This document shows, one piece after another, positions 1 through 8,335 of a stretch of 48,730 nt of DNA. Within the stretch, counting starts at the first letter, position 1, and every line of letters begins with the position of its first letter. Both the position numbers and the translations under genes were made by a program. Source of the DNA: Bacteroidaceae bacterium (lineage in GTDB: Bacteria > Bacteroidota > Bacteroidia > Bacteroidales > Bacteroidaceae); assembly GCA_017615835.1 (NCBI GenBank), contig JAFZZI010000003.1, forward strand, positions 1-48,730, given 5' to 3'. The notes below the pieces were generated by a model. That model saw only the letters and a list, made by a program, of their open reading frames with translations, had not been told where the DNA came from and searched no databases.

Positions 1-1
1 G

Positions 2-163
2 GATCTTACCGAGGCCGTTTGCTGGTTCAGCAAGGCTGCATCCAACGGCGATGTCTATTCGAGCGAGATGCTCGCCGAGATATTCTCTGACAGTTCCGCC
101 AACCTTGCCAGCGTTGCATCGGCAGCCGGCAGGAACGCCAGCTCGACCCTGGCTTCACTTTGA
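2..163 (+). CDS. C-terminus of a Sel1-like repeat protein (partial, cut by left edge)
   Basis: An open frame enters from the left edge and stops with TGA at 161-163, giving 53 residues. It contains EAVCWFSKAASNGDVYSSEM, which fits one Sel1-like (TPR-related) repeat: the A-V-x-W-F-x-K-A-A-x-x-G-[DN] pattern followed by a second helix. The tail is rich in Ala and Ser. Sel1-like repeats are helical protein-interaction scaffolds; nothing here gives a specific partner. A strong terminator follows about 50 bases later, so this is the last gene of its transcript. The repeat assignment rests on a single unit, so it is moderate only. Confidence 0.55.
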   Translation, partial: DLTEAVCWFSKAASNGDVYSSEMLAEIFSDSSANLASVASAAGRNASSTLASL

Positions 164-216
164 CTCCTTTCCAATAAATAATAATGTGTGATAATAAAAA
201 ATCTGGTATTGTGAAT

Positions 217-244
217 TCCCGGTCATCCGACCGGGATTTTTTTT
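217..244 (+). terminator. Rho-independent terminator after the Sel1-like gene
   Basis: An 8-bp perfect stem (217-224 with 229-236, TCCCGGTC/GACCGGGA) with a four-base loop ATCC is followed directly by eight T (237-244). It separates the left-edge gene from the yigZ-like gene. Confidence 0.9.
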
Positions 245-258
245 CTCCTTTTCTTTTG

Positions 259-266
259 TATATTTG
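259..266 (+). promoter_or_regulatory. -7 promoter element of the yigZ-like gene
   Basis: TATATTTG matches the Bacteroidota -7 consensus TAnnTTTG. Transcription would start near 273, leaving about 13 bases of leader before the ATG at 286. No good -33 TTTG is present at the usual spacing. Confidence 0.5.
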
Positions 267-285
267 CATAGAGATTGCAGATTGA

Positions 286-966
286 ATGGTAGATTCATAC
301 TGGACCATAGGGAGAAGGGCGGAAATTCAGTTTACAGAAAAAAGAAGCCGCTTCATTAGCTTTGCTATTCCAGTACGGAATGTTGACGAAGTCAGGACTG
401 CCGTTGGCTCTTTTCAGAAGGAGTATTATGATGCCCGTCACATTTGTTATGCCTATATGCTTGGTCCGGAAAGAAAAGAATGGCGTGCCAATGATAATGG
501 CGAACCATCGGGTACGGCCGGAAAACCAATATTGGGACAGATTAACAGCAGCAACCTTTCTGATATTCTAATTGTTGTAGTCCGTTATTTCGGAGGTGTT
601 AAACTTGGAACAAGTGGCTTGACAGAGGCTTATCGTAGGGCCGCTGCCGAAGTGATAAGCGTAACAGAAACAGTTGAGAGGTTTGTTGAGAGGGAAGTCG
701 TGTGTTATTTTACATACGGCCATATGAACGATGTGATGCGCGTTGTCAAGGATCTGGAACCTAGAGTTATTTCCCAGGATTACGGATCGTTTGCGTCAGA
801 CACTTATCCTGACCGCTTTTTTGATTGTCGTCTGACACTTTGCGCCAGGTTGTCTGTGGCAGATACTGTAGTGCTGAGGCTTAAGAAGTTGACAGAGACA
901 CAGCGGGTTCCTGAAATAGTGATCTTGGGTGATGGGATTGAACAGTTCTGTTGTCTCTCGGAATGA
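286..966 (+). CDS. YigZ/IMPACT family protein
   Basis: 226 residues, about the normal length for bacterial YigZ. The N-terminal UPF0029/Impact domain (about residues 10-120) is clear: KRSRFISFAIPV, the DARHICYAY segment, the DNGEPSGTAGKPIL loop and VVVRYFGGVKLGTSGLTEAYRRAA. The C-terminal half is the less conserved YigZ-type domain. Eukaryotic IMPACT regulates the Gcn2 kinase; the bacterial role is not settled, and a ribosome or nucleic-acid link has been suggested for the family. The ATG at 286 follows a -7 element with a short leader. The next gene lies about 60 bases downstream and need not be co-transcribed. Confidence 0.9.
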   Translation: MVDSYWTIGRRAEIQFTEKRSRFISFAIPVRNVDEVRTAVGSFQKEYYDARHICYAYMLGPERKEWRANDNGEPSGTAGKPILGQINSSNLSDILIVVVRYFGGVKLGTSGLTEAYRRAAAEVISVTETVERFVEREVVCYFTYGHMNDVMRVVKDLEPRVISQDYGSFASDTYPDRFFDCRLTLCARLSVADTVVLRLKKLTETQRVPEIVILGDGIEQFCCLSE

Positions 967-1025
967 GAATGCTCTGTATAGGACGAGAAATAACATTATT
1001 ATAAATAAAGAAAAGTTACGATTAA

Positions 1026-3140
1026 ATGAAGACAAGGTCAATTACAGCGGCCATGGTGTTGCTGGCAATAGTGTTCGTATCTTGCGGAGTGAAGAAACCT
1101 GCTGATAATGATGGCCACAGTCTCTGGCTGGGCTATTCATCTGAAAGAGATAACTCTGGTGCTGTTGGAGTCGGAGACCTTAGCCGGAATGGTGTCAAGA
1201 TTGCACTTGAGGAACTGAATGGTTATCTCAAGGACAATCCCGTTTCAGAAATAAAAAGTTGGAGATGTGGACTGTTGAACGAGAAAGATCCAAAACTTGG
1301 CGATGAAGGTTTCCGTATTGTCTTCTCGGAAGATGGTGATGTCAACATTCGGGCCAATTATGACGCAGGTGTTCTTTATGGAGCATACCACTTCATCAGA
1401 TTGTGCAGGAACAAGGAACTTAAACCCGGAGTGATAGAGGAAGTTCCGGCTTTCCAATACCGCATCCTGAATCACTGGGATAATCCTAATGGTACAGTCG
1501 AGCGTGGTTATGCCGGCAAGTCGCTTTGGAAGTGGAATGAACTTCCCGGCACCATACGCCCGGAATATGAGGAATATGCACGTGCAAACGCTTCAGTCGG
1601 CATCAATGGTACCGTACTTAATAACGTAAATGCTGATCCGAGAATGCTTTCTGCCGAATACTTGCAGAAGGTCAAGATCCTTGCCGACATATTCCGTCCA
1701 TATGGAATCAAAGTATACCTGTCGCTCAACTTTGCTGCCCCTAAACACAATGGACTGAAAACGTCTGATCCTCTGGATAAGGATGTGATCAATTGGTGGA
1801 AAGACAAGGTGGAAGAAATTTATTCAATAATACCTGATTTTGGGGGCTTTCTGGTGAAGGCAAACTCGGAAGGACAGTCAGGGCCGCAAGACTACGGACG
1901 GACTCATGCAGATGGCGCCAATATGCTTGCTGATGCACTGAAGCCATATGGTGGCATAGTTATGTGGAGAGCTTTCGTGTATGCTTCCACATCGCCTGAC
2001 CGGGCAAAGCAGGCTGTTGAGGAATTTTTGCCGCTAGATGGTCAGTTCCGTGATAATGTGATTATCCAGATAAAGAACGGACCTGTGGATTTTCAGCCTC
2101 GTGAGCCTTTCAGTCCTCTTTTCGGTCAGCTCGAGAAAACCAACGTCATGGCAGAATTCCAGATAACACAGGAATACATGGGTCATAGCAACCATATGGT
2201 ATATTTGCATCCGATGTGGAAGGAGTGTCTTGACTCTGACACATATCAGAAAGGTGAGGGAAGCACTGTTGCGGCCATCACCGAGGGTAAGATACACGCA
2301 AACAACATAAGTGCAATAGCCGGTGTCACAAACATTGGTGACAGTGTCAATTGGTGTGGGCATCACTTGGCGCAGGCCAACTGGTATGCCTTTGGACGAA
2401 TGGCGTGGAATCCTGAGATATCTTCCGAACAGATTGTTGACGAGTGGCTCAGGCAGACGTTCACAGACAATAAGGCTTTTCTGAACGCTGTGGAAGGAAT
2501 GATGTTGGCGTCGCATGAGGCATCCGTCAGTTATGAGATGCCTTTGGGGTTGCACCATTGTTTCGCTGGAGCCGGACATTACGGACCAGGTCCATGGGAG
2601 GGAGCTTCGCGCCCAGACTGGTCGCCTCGCTACTACCATAAGGCTTCTGCCGACGGAGTGGGTTTTGACCGCACTTCTGAAACAGGAACTGATGCCGTAT
2701 CGCAGTATCACGAGCCGCTCAAGTCCCTGTACGACGATGTAAAAACCTGTCCGGATGAACTGCTGCTGTGGTTCCATCACCTTCCGTGGGATTATAGGAT
2801 GAAGAGTGGCAATACTTTATGGGATGAGCTTTGCTATAAATTTGAAAGTGGAATCAAGCTTGCCCGCGGATTTATAGATACGTGGGAGAGCGTTGAGAAA
2901 TATGTTGACAACCATCGCTATTCACAAATACATGACAAACTGGTGCGCCAGGCTAAGGATGCTATCTGGTGGAGAGATGCGATGATTCTCTATTTCCAGA
3001 CATTCTCAGGAATGGAGATACCGGCAGACTGTACTCCGCCACAGCATACACTTGATGAGTTGCGTAATTTCCGTCTCAGAATTTCCAACTACGAAACTCC
3101 TGCGCTCGACGTACTTCCCGAATACACTCTTTCTGATTGA
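1026..3140 (+). CDS. aguA: GH67 alpha-glucuronidase, lipoprotein
   Basis: 704 residues, the usual size of GH67 enzymes, which release (4-O-methyl)glucuronic acid from the non-reducing end of glucuronoxylo-oligosaccharides. The signal peptide ends in a lipobox (FVSC, Cys20), so the enzyme is probably lipid-anchored in the cell envelope. After an N-terminal domain comes the TIM barrel with the signatures NHWDNPNGTVERG (149-161) and KANSEGQSGP (278-287). By family homology Glu282 is the general acid, and Asp355 (NGPVDFQ) and Glu383 (ITQEYMGH) are the catalytic-base pair. GH67 usually acts late in xylan breakdown, on oligosaccharides imported to the periplasm. No SusC/SusD pair or endo-xylanase lies beside it, so it is a stand-alone gene here. 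Confidence 0.95.
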   Translation: MKTRSITAAMVLLAIVFVSCGVKKPADNDGHSLWLGYSSERDNSGAVGVGDLSRNGVKIALEELNGYLKDNPVSEIKSWRCGLLNEKDPKLGDEGFRIVFSEDGDVNIRANYDAGVLYGAYHFIRLCRNKELKPGVIEEVPAFQYRILNHWDNPNGTVERGYAGKSLWKWNELPGTIRPEYEEYARANASVGINGTVLNNVNADPRMLSAEYLQKVKILADIFRPYGIKVYLSLNFAAPKHNGLKTSDPLDKDVINWWKDKVEEIYSIIPDFGGFLVKANSEGQSGPQDYGRTHADGANMLADALKPYGGIVMWRAFVYASTSPDRAKQAVEEFLPLDGQFRDNVIIQIKNGPVDFQPREPFSPLFGQLEKTNVMAEFQITQEYMGHSNHMVYLHPMWKECLDSDTYQKGEGSTVAAITEGKIHANNISAIAGVTNIGDSVNWCGHHLAQANWYAFGRMAWNPEISSEQIVDEWLRQTFTDNKAFLNAVEGMMLASHEASVSYEMPLGLHHCFAGAGHYGPGPWEGASRPDWSPRYYHKASADGVGFDRTSETGTDAVSQYHEPLKSLYDDVKTCPDELLLWFHHLPWDYRMKSGNTLWDELCYKFESGIKLARGFIDTWESVEKYVDNHRYSQIHDKLVRQAKDAIWWRDAMILYFQTFSGMEIPADCTPPQHTLDELRNFRLRISNYETPALDVLPEYTLSD

Positions 3141-3253
3141 TTGCAGACTCTGTTGAGAGTTTGTTGGGCGTGAAGAAGTGCCCCTGTGTGTTCGACATGG
3201 CTAAGGGTAATGCCAAAAAAGCTTAATGCCATCCAATGAGGCGTGAAATGCGT

Positions 3254-3261
3254 TAATTTTG
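3254..3261 (+). promoter_or_regulatory. -7 promoter element of the HAD phosphatase gene
   Basis: TAATTTTG fits TAnnTTTG exactly. It overlaps an in-frame TTG at 3259, which therefore cannot be the translation start. The predicted transcript start near 3268 leaves about 12 bases before the ATG at 3280. Confidence 0.6.
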
Positions 3262-3279
3262 CAGGAAAATTTCGCAATC

Positions 3280-3921
3280 ATGTTGCATTTGGGCTATCAC
3301 CGTGGAGTAAAGGCTGTACTGTTTGACATGGGCGGCGTTCTTATTGATCTTGACGTTGAGCGCTGCGTGGAGGCTTTCATAAAGAATGCCGGGTTTACTA
3401 CAATCCGTCAGTACCTTGATACATCGCATCAGCGTGGTTTCATTGGTCTGTTTGAACAAGGTTTGATTAGTGAAAACGAGTTCTATGCCGAGTGTCTCAG
3501 CCGATCCAAAAAGGGAACGACTCGTGAAACCATCAGCAAATGCATAGGCTCATTACTGGTCGGAATTGCTCCCGCCAAGGTTGATTTTCTGCGCAAACTT
3601 TCAAAGTATTGCAGTCTCTATATGGTCAGCAACAACAATCCTGTTGCCATGTACTACATTGAAAAACATTTTGCCGATTCAGGCATCCCGATAGATGAGA
3701 TTTTTAAGGGGGTGTTCTGCTCATATAAGCTTAAGGTGATGAAACCTGCCAGAGAGTACTTTGCAAAAGTTTTGGACAAAGTTCCATATAGCCCGTCAGA
3801 CATGGTGTTTGTTGACGACTCAAAATTGAATGTGGAAGCTGCAGCCGAATTCAACATAGATTCCAGACACTACAGACAGGGCGACGACCTTGAAGCATTC
3901 CTGCAACCGTCATACAACTGA
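3280..3921 (+). CDS. HAD-superfamily phosphatase (subclass IA, YihX-like)
   Basis: 213 residues from the ATG at 3280; an earlier in-frame TTG lies inside the promoter and is rejected. HAD motif I is FDMGGVLIDLD (nucleophile Asp16; the usual second Asp is Gly, common in the FDxGGVL subgroup). Motif II is MVSNNN (Ser117), motif III is the Lys of VMKPAREYF (Lys155) and motif IV is VFVDDSKLN (Asp179-Asp180). Such enzymes hydrolyse small phosphate esters such as sugar phosphates; the substrate cannot be read from sequence. Only 13 bases separate it from the downstream CstA-type transporter, so the two are probably co-transcribed. Confidence 0.85.
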   Translation: MLHLGYHRGVKAVLFDMGGVLIDLDVERCVEAFIKNAGFTTIRQYLDTSHQRGFIGLFEQGLISENEFYAECLSRSKKGTTRETISKCIGSLLVGIAPAKVDFLRKLSKYCSLYMVSNNNPVAMYYIEKHFADSGIPIDEIFKGVFCSYKLKVMKPAREYFAKVLDKVPYSPSDMVFVDDSKLNVEAAAEFNIDSRHYRQGDDLEAFLQPSYN

Positions 3922-3934
3922 TCATCTGACAGAT

Positions 3935-5359
3935 ATGATTACATTTCTTGTCTCCATCGCATTACTGATTTTGGGATATGTCCTATACGGGCGTTTTGTT
4001 GCCGGTTTTTGGGGGGTTGACGAAAAACTTGCCACTCCTGCGGTGAGAATGGAGGATGGTGTTGACTACAAGGTTATTCCAACATGGAAGGTGTTCATTA
4101 TACAGTTTCTGAACATAGCAGGACTGGGTCCTATATTCGGTGCAATCCTTGGTGCCGCATATGGATATATGGCATATGTGTGGATAGTTTTTGGATGTAT
4201 CTTCATGGGTGCTGTACATGACTTCTGTTCCGGGATGCTCTCAATACGCAATGATGGCGCAAATGTACCTGCCATCATAGGAAAGTATCTGGGAAAGAAT
4301 GCTGCTATATTGATAAACATTGTCTGTGCCGCGCTGTTATTCGCTGTTGGTGCCACTTTCACCAACGGACCAGCAGGTTTGCTCTCCTCTCTTACCGGAT
4401 GGAACCAGTTCTGCTGGGTGCTGATTATTTTTGCATACTATCTGATAGCCACGTTACTTCCGATAAATAAGATAATCGGAAGAATTTATCCTTTTTTCGG
4501 AGCATTTCTTTTATTCATGGCATTGGGCGTAGCAGTGGTTATGGTTGTTAAGGGAATGACAGGAGAACTCCATATCCCGGAACTTTCATTTGCAGCCATG
4601 AGGAACATGCATGCCGATTCAGATACCAACATCCTTTTCCCAATGCTTTTTGTGGTGATTTCATGCGGTGCCCTGTCCGGTTTCCACTCGACACAATCTC
4701 CTTTGATGGCACGTTGTATCAGCAATGAGAAGTACTGTCGTCCCATCTTCTATGGTGCCATGATTTGCGAGGGAATTGTTGCCATCATCTGGGCGACTGC
4801 AGCTATTGCCTATTGTGGTGGAGTGGAAGGGCTGAATGCTGCTGCATCAGCCGGCAAGACACCTGCCATACTGGTAAATGAAATATGCAACTCCTGGCTC
4901 GGAAAGTTCGGGGCGGTCATTGCAGTACTGGGTGTGATAGTATGTCCTGTTTCAACAGGAGACACCGCTCTGCGCAGTCTGCGAATCACGTTGGCTGATG
5001 CCTTCAGATTCAGTCAGAAAAGTATTGTCAACAGGCTGATTGTCACAATCCCGATTTTTGCAATAGTATTCAATCTTTGTCTGTACGATTTTGCAAAAGT
5101 ATGGTGTTACGTAGGCATCACAAATCAGATTCTATCATCCGTAATGCTTTGGACTATCTCGGCATATCTCAAGAAGAATGGCAAGAAGCATTGGATAACA
5201 TCTGTATCCGCCACTTTCATGACATTCGTCTGTGTGTCTTACTTGATTATGGCACCATTCAATGCAGGTGGATTCGGCCTGAACCAAAAACTGGCTTACG
5301 TCTCTGGTGCTGTCGTGTCGGCCATGTTTCTGGTCTTGTTTCTTCGCAGAAAAAAATGA
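3935..5359 (+). CDS. cstA: CstA-family carbon starvation transporter
   Basis: 474 residues from the ATG at 3935 (MITFLVSIALLILGYVLYGRF). A further in-frame ATG at 3890 lies inside the HAD gene and would add a polar, non-family N-terminus. Many hydrophobic helices are visible, with the family signatures VIPTWKVFIIQFLNIAGLGPIFGAILGA, FMGAVHDF, SGFHSTQSPL and VCPVSTGDTALRSLR. This is the short form; E. coli CstA and BtsT are about 700 residues. CstA/BtsT proteins import peptides or pyruvate when carbon is short. The stop codon touches the end of the HD-domain gene on the other strand with no spacer. Confidence 0.9.
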   Translation: MITFLVSIALLILGYVLYGRFVAGFWGVDEKLATPAVRMEDGVDYKVIPTWKVFIIQFLNIAGLGPIFGAILGAAYGYMAYVWIVFGCIFMGAVHDFCSGMLSIRNDGANVPAIIGKYLGKNAAILINIVCAALLFAVGATFTNGPAGLLSSLTGWNQFCWVLIIFAYYLIATLLPINKIIGRIYPFFGAFLLFMALGVAVVMVVKGMTGELHIPELSFAAMRNMHADSDTNILFPMLFVVISCGALSGFHSTQSPLMARCISNEKYCRPIFYGAMICEGIVAIIWATAAIAYCGGVEGLNAAASAGKTPAILVNEICNSWLGKFGAVIAVLGVIVCPVSTGDTALRSLRITLADAFRFSQKSIVNRLIVTIPIFAIVFNLCLYDFAKVWCYVGITNQILSSVMLWTISAYLKKNGKKHWITSVSATFMTFVCVSYLIMAPFNAGGFGLNQKLAYVSGAVVSAMFLVLFLRRKK

Positions 5360-6001
5360 CTATTTGGGCGAGTTGACGTATTTGTCATAGAAACGTTCAA
5401 ACAGAGCTCTCAGACGGCTTCTGTCGCGTATTATGGCACGCAGGCTTTCAAGGCCTTCTGCATTTGGAGAATCCTTTAGCCACAGCTTAAGATAGCCTTC
5501 CTCTCCATATTTTTCGACTAGGTGTTTTAGGGCCCGATTCCATTGTCCTTCCTTGTCCAACTCTGCGTAGTGACTAAGGCCATACCTTACCGTGCGGCAG
5601 ACAATAGTTTCGGGCTCAATGGTTCGGTCTGCCTCCGCAAGAATCAGTCCATATATGCTGCGAGGTTCTCTTGCCGCTGAGGCTCTGTGGTCTTCGGCAG
5701 CCTGAGCTATCACTTCAATCTGCTCGGGACTGAACCACTTGGCAAGAGTGACGTCGCTTCTGATTATCCGTCCTGACTCCAGGTGATGAGTTTCGCGGCA
5801 AATGGATAACCCTGTATCATGATATGCCGCTGCTGTGTACAGCATGTTGCGGTCTGTACCAAATCTGTCTGCCAATGACATGCATCTGTCAATAACCGTC
5901 AGCACATGGTCTCTGTCATGACTACCGTCAAAGCAGTCATACATTGGTATGATGTTCTTTCTGATGTATTCCGCTAATCCGGAGTTAATACCTTCTGTCA
6001 T
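5360..6001 (-). CDS. HD-domain phosphohydrolase
   Basis: 213 residues. HD metal-binding pattern: GSHDRDHV (His28 and His32), AAYHDTG (His61-Asp62), AAEDHR and later AEADRTIE. HD proteins of this size are metal-dependent phosphohydrolases, often acting on nucleotides; the substrate is unknown. It starts 6 bases after the proA stop, so it is probably the last gene of the MFS-proB-proA-HD transcription unit. I see no direct functional link to proline synthesis. It ends tail-to-tail against cstA. Confidence 0.85.
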   Translation of the reverse strand: MTEGINSGLAEYIRKNIIPMYDCFDGSHDRDHVLTVIDRCMSLADRFGTDRNMLYTAAAYHDTGLSICRETHHLESGRIIRSDVTLAKWFSPEQIEVIAQAAEDHRASAAREPRSIYGLILAEADRTIEPETIVCRTVRYGLSHYAELDKEGQWNRALKHLVEKYGEEGYLKLWLKDSPNAEGLESLRAIIRDRSRLRALFERFYDKYVNSPK

Positions 6002-6007
6002 TTTTGT

Positions 6008-7249
6008 TTATGGACGTGTCTGCCCGTATCCGTTGACCAGCCATTTGTATGTGGTCAGTTCCTCTAGTCCCATGGGACCACGTGCACCCAGTTTCTGTGT
6101 ACTGATGCCTATTTCAGCTCCAAGGCCAAACTGGCCGCCGTCGGTGAAACTGGTCGGTGTGTTGACATATACGCAGGCGGCATCTACAGCTGTCTGGAAT
6201 GTTTCAGCGGCATTCAAGTCATCAGTTATGATGCTCTCGCTGTGTCCGGAACCGTATTTGTCAATATGAGCAATTGCCTCTTCAAGGCTGTCCACTGTGC
6301 GTATGGCCATTTTGTAATCCATGAATTCGGTACCAAAACTGTCATCCGTGGCCTTGGACAACAGGGGATAGGTGTCTTTCAGTGCATTATACGCCTGCTG
6401 GTCAGCGTATAATTCAACGCTCTTTTCTGCAAGGGGGGCACATAGTTGGGGCAGGTCTTTGAGTCTGTCCTTGTGGATAATCAGACAGTCCAAAGCATTG
6501 CAGACACTTACCCGACGTGTCTTTGCGTTGAACACGACAGCTTTGGCTATCTCGATATTGCCTGCTTTGTCAAAATAAGTGTTCACAACCCCTGCACCCG
6601 TCTCAATGCAGGGTACCTTGGCGTTGTCGCGGACAAAGTCTATAAGCCTGCGGCTACCACGCGGAATGACCAGATCTACATAGCCGACAGCATTGAGCAT
6701 CTGCTGGCTGGACTCGTGCGTTGCAGGTAACAGTTGTACAGCATCGGGACATATACCATCCTTAATCAGTGTGTCCCGTATAATAGACACAGCCATTCTG
6801 TTTGAGTCGTCAGCATCCTTTCCACCTTTCAAAAGTGACACATTGCCACTTTTGAAGCATAGTGTGAAAACGTCTATCGTAACATTCGGCCGGGCTTCAT
6901 AGATGACTCCAACTACTCCATATGGAACACTCTTTTTTCGGAGCCTGATTCCATTGGGCATTGTCCTGTCAAGCAAAATGCGTCCGAGAGGCGAGGGGAG
7001 TGCCGATACAGACCGCATGTCCCTGGCAATTGATATGATGCGCTGTTCAGTCAGTAGTAACCTGTCATACAAAGGCGATGACTTGTCCATTCGCGACAAG
7101 TCTGACTGGTTAGCGTCTATGAGACGTCCGATATTGCTTTCAACAGCATCGGCAACATCCATTATAACACTGTTCCTGCATTCGTCAGAAATTGTGGCAA
7201 TGCTTCTGCATGCATTCTTAGCATCGATGAATATATTATCCATAGTCAT
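6008..7249 (-). CDS. proA: Gamma-glutamyl phosphate reductase
   Basis: 413 residues, normal length. It reduces L-glutamyl 5-phosphate to glutamate 5-semialdehyde with NADPH, the second step of proline synthesis, in the cytoplasm. Aldehyde-dehydrogenase-fold signatures are present: VPYGVVGVIYEARPNVT, LLKGGKDADDSN, VIPRGSRRLIDFV, ETGAGVVNTYFD, and RVSVCNALDCL with catalytic Cys250. Its ATG overlaps the proB TGA (ATGA at 7249-7246), the typical arrangement for translational coupling of the two enzymes. Confidence 0.97.
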   Translation of the reverse strand: MTMDNIFIDAKNACRSIATISDECRNSVIMDVADAVESNIGRLIDANQSDLSRMDKSSPLYDRLLLTEQRIISIARDMRSVSALPSPLGRILLDRTMPNGIRLRKKSVPYGVVGVIYEARPNVTIDVFTLCFKSGNVSLLKGGKDADDSNRMAVSIIRDTLIKDGICPDAVQLLPATHESSQQMLNAVGYVDLVIPRGSRRLIDFVRDNAKVPCIETGAGVVNTYFDKAGNIEIAKAVVFNAKTRRVSVCNALDCLIIHKDRLKDLPQLCAPLAEKSVELYADQQAYNALKDTYPLLSKATDDSFGTEFMDYKMAIRTVDSLEEAIAHIDKYGSGHSESIITDDLNAAETFQTAVDAACVYVNTPTSFTDGGQFGLGAEIGISTQKLGARGPMGLEELTTYKWLVNGYGQTRP

Positions 7250-8316
7250 ACCAAATACAGATAGTCATAGTGAACCAGAGGACGGCGGTCGTGGCTGCCG
7301 ATCATTTTCTGGGCCTCTGAAGCACTGTACGAACTTCGCCCAAGGGCAATCTTCCTGCCCCGGGAGTTAAATATTCCTATCACGTCACCCTCTTCAAAAT
7401 AACCTTGAATTTCAGTTACTCCGACCAGTAGCAGACTTGCTGCACTCTTCCCCAGCAGGACTTTCTCTGCGTTGTCATCTATCCGTACCGAGCCTTTTGT
7501 GAAGTCGGTGCTGTGTGCTATCCATTTCTTTACACTAGATATTCCTTCCGTGCGTGGTACGAACTCTGTACAGACAACGTTGTCAATGTTGTCGATAATA
7601 TCCTCTATTATATTTGCCTTGCAGCCATTGGCAATAATAACGCGAATACCTTCATCTGCGATCTTGCGTGCAATGGCGCTTTTTGTCAGCATGCCGCCAC
7701 GTCCGAAACCGCTTTTTTCGGCACTTATGAAAGGAGAAATGTCATCATCTGGCATAACTTTGCGTATTATGCCAGACTTAAGATCTTTAGGGGATCCGTT
7801 GTAAATGCCGTCGACATTGCTCAGTATCAGCAAAGTGTCGGCATCCATCATGGAGGCCACCAGTCCCGACAATTCGTCATTGTCAGTGAACATCAGTTCT
7901 GTAACGCTTATGGTGTCGTTCTCGTTCACTATCGGCACTACATTGTTGTTCAGCATCACTTCCATGCAGGAACGCTGATTCAGATAGTCACGCCTTGTGC
8001 TGAAGCTCTCCTTCATAGTGAGTATCTGCCCTATCGGGATGCCATACTCGTGGAAGAACTTACTGTATAAGCTTATAAGACGAACCTGACCGACAGCAGA
8101 AAACAACTGTCTTTGCTGCACTGTGTCCAGATTGTTTTTTTTGCCGAGAAATCCGCGTCCGCATGCCACCGCACCACTACTCACGAGAATCACTTGGTAA
8201 CCTGCTTTCTTAACAGCTGCCACCTGATCGACAATTGATGATATTCGGGTCAGATTTATGCTCCCGTCGCTCCTTGTAAGGACATTGCTTCCTATTTTTA
8301 TAACTATTCTCTTCAT
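7246..8316 (-). CDS. proB: Glutamate 5-kinase
   Basis: 356 residues from the ATG at 8316 (MKRIVIKIGSNVLTRSDGS). An in-frame ATG 42 bases earlier would overlap the MFS gene and add non-conserved residues. The N-terminal amino-acid-kinase domain shows KIGSNVLT, LVSSGAVACGRG, NENDTISV, FTDNDELSGLVA and LLILSNVDGIY. A C-terminal PUA domain follows (KGSVRIDDNAEKVLLGKSAASLL onward). It phosphorylates glutamate with ATP, the first and normally proline-inhibited step of proline synthesis. It lies 19 bases after the MFS stop and overlaps proA by four bases. Confidence 0.97.
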   Translation of the reverse strand: MKRIVIKIGSNVLTRSDGSINLTRISSIVDQVAAVKKAGYQVILVSSGAVACGRGFLGKKNNLDTVQQRQLFSAVGQVRLISLYSKFFHEYGIPIGQILTMKESFSTRRDYLNQRSCMEVMLNNNVVPIVNENDTISVTELMFTDNDELSGLVASMMDADTLLILSNVDGIYNGSPKDLKSGIIRKVMPDDDISPFISAEKSGFGRGGMLTKSAIARKIADEGIRVIIANGCKANIIEDIIDNIDNVVCTEFVPRTEGISSVKKWIAHSTDFTKGSVRIDDNAEKVLLGKSAASLLLVGVTEIQGYFEEGDVIGIFNSRGRKIALGRSSYSASEAQKMIGSHDRRPLVHYDYLYLV

Positions 8317-8335
8317 CTTCGGTGCAGTTAGCCTT

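Noticed and set aside
3259-3279. TTG at 3259 as start of the HAD phosphatase
   Set aside because: The codon lies inside the -7 element TAATTTTG, so it would not be transcribed; the ATG at 3280 fits.
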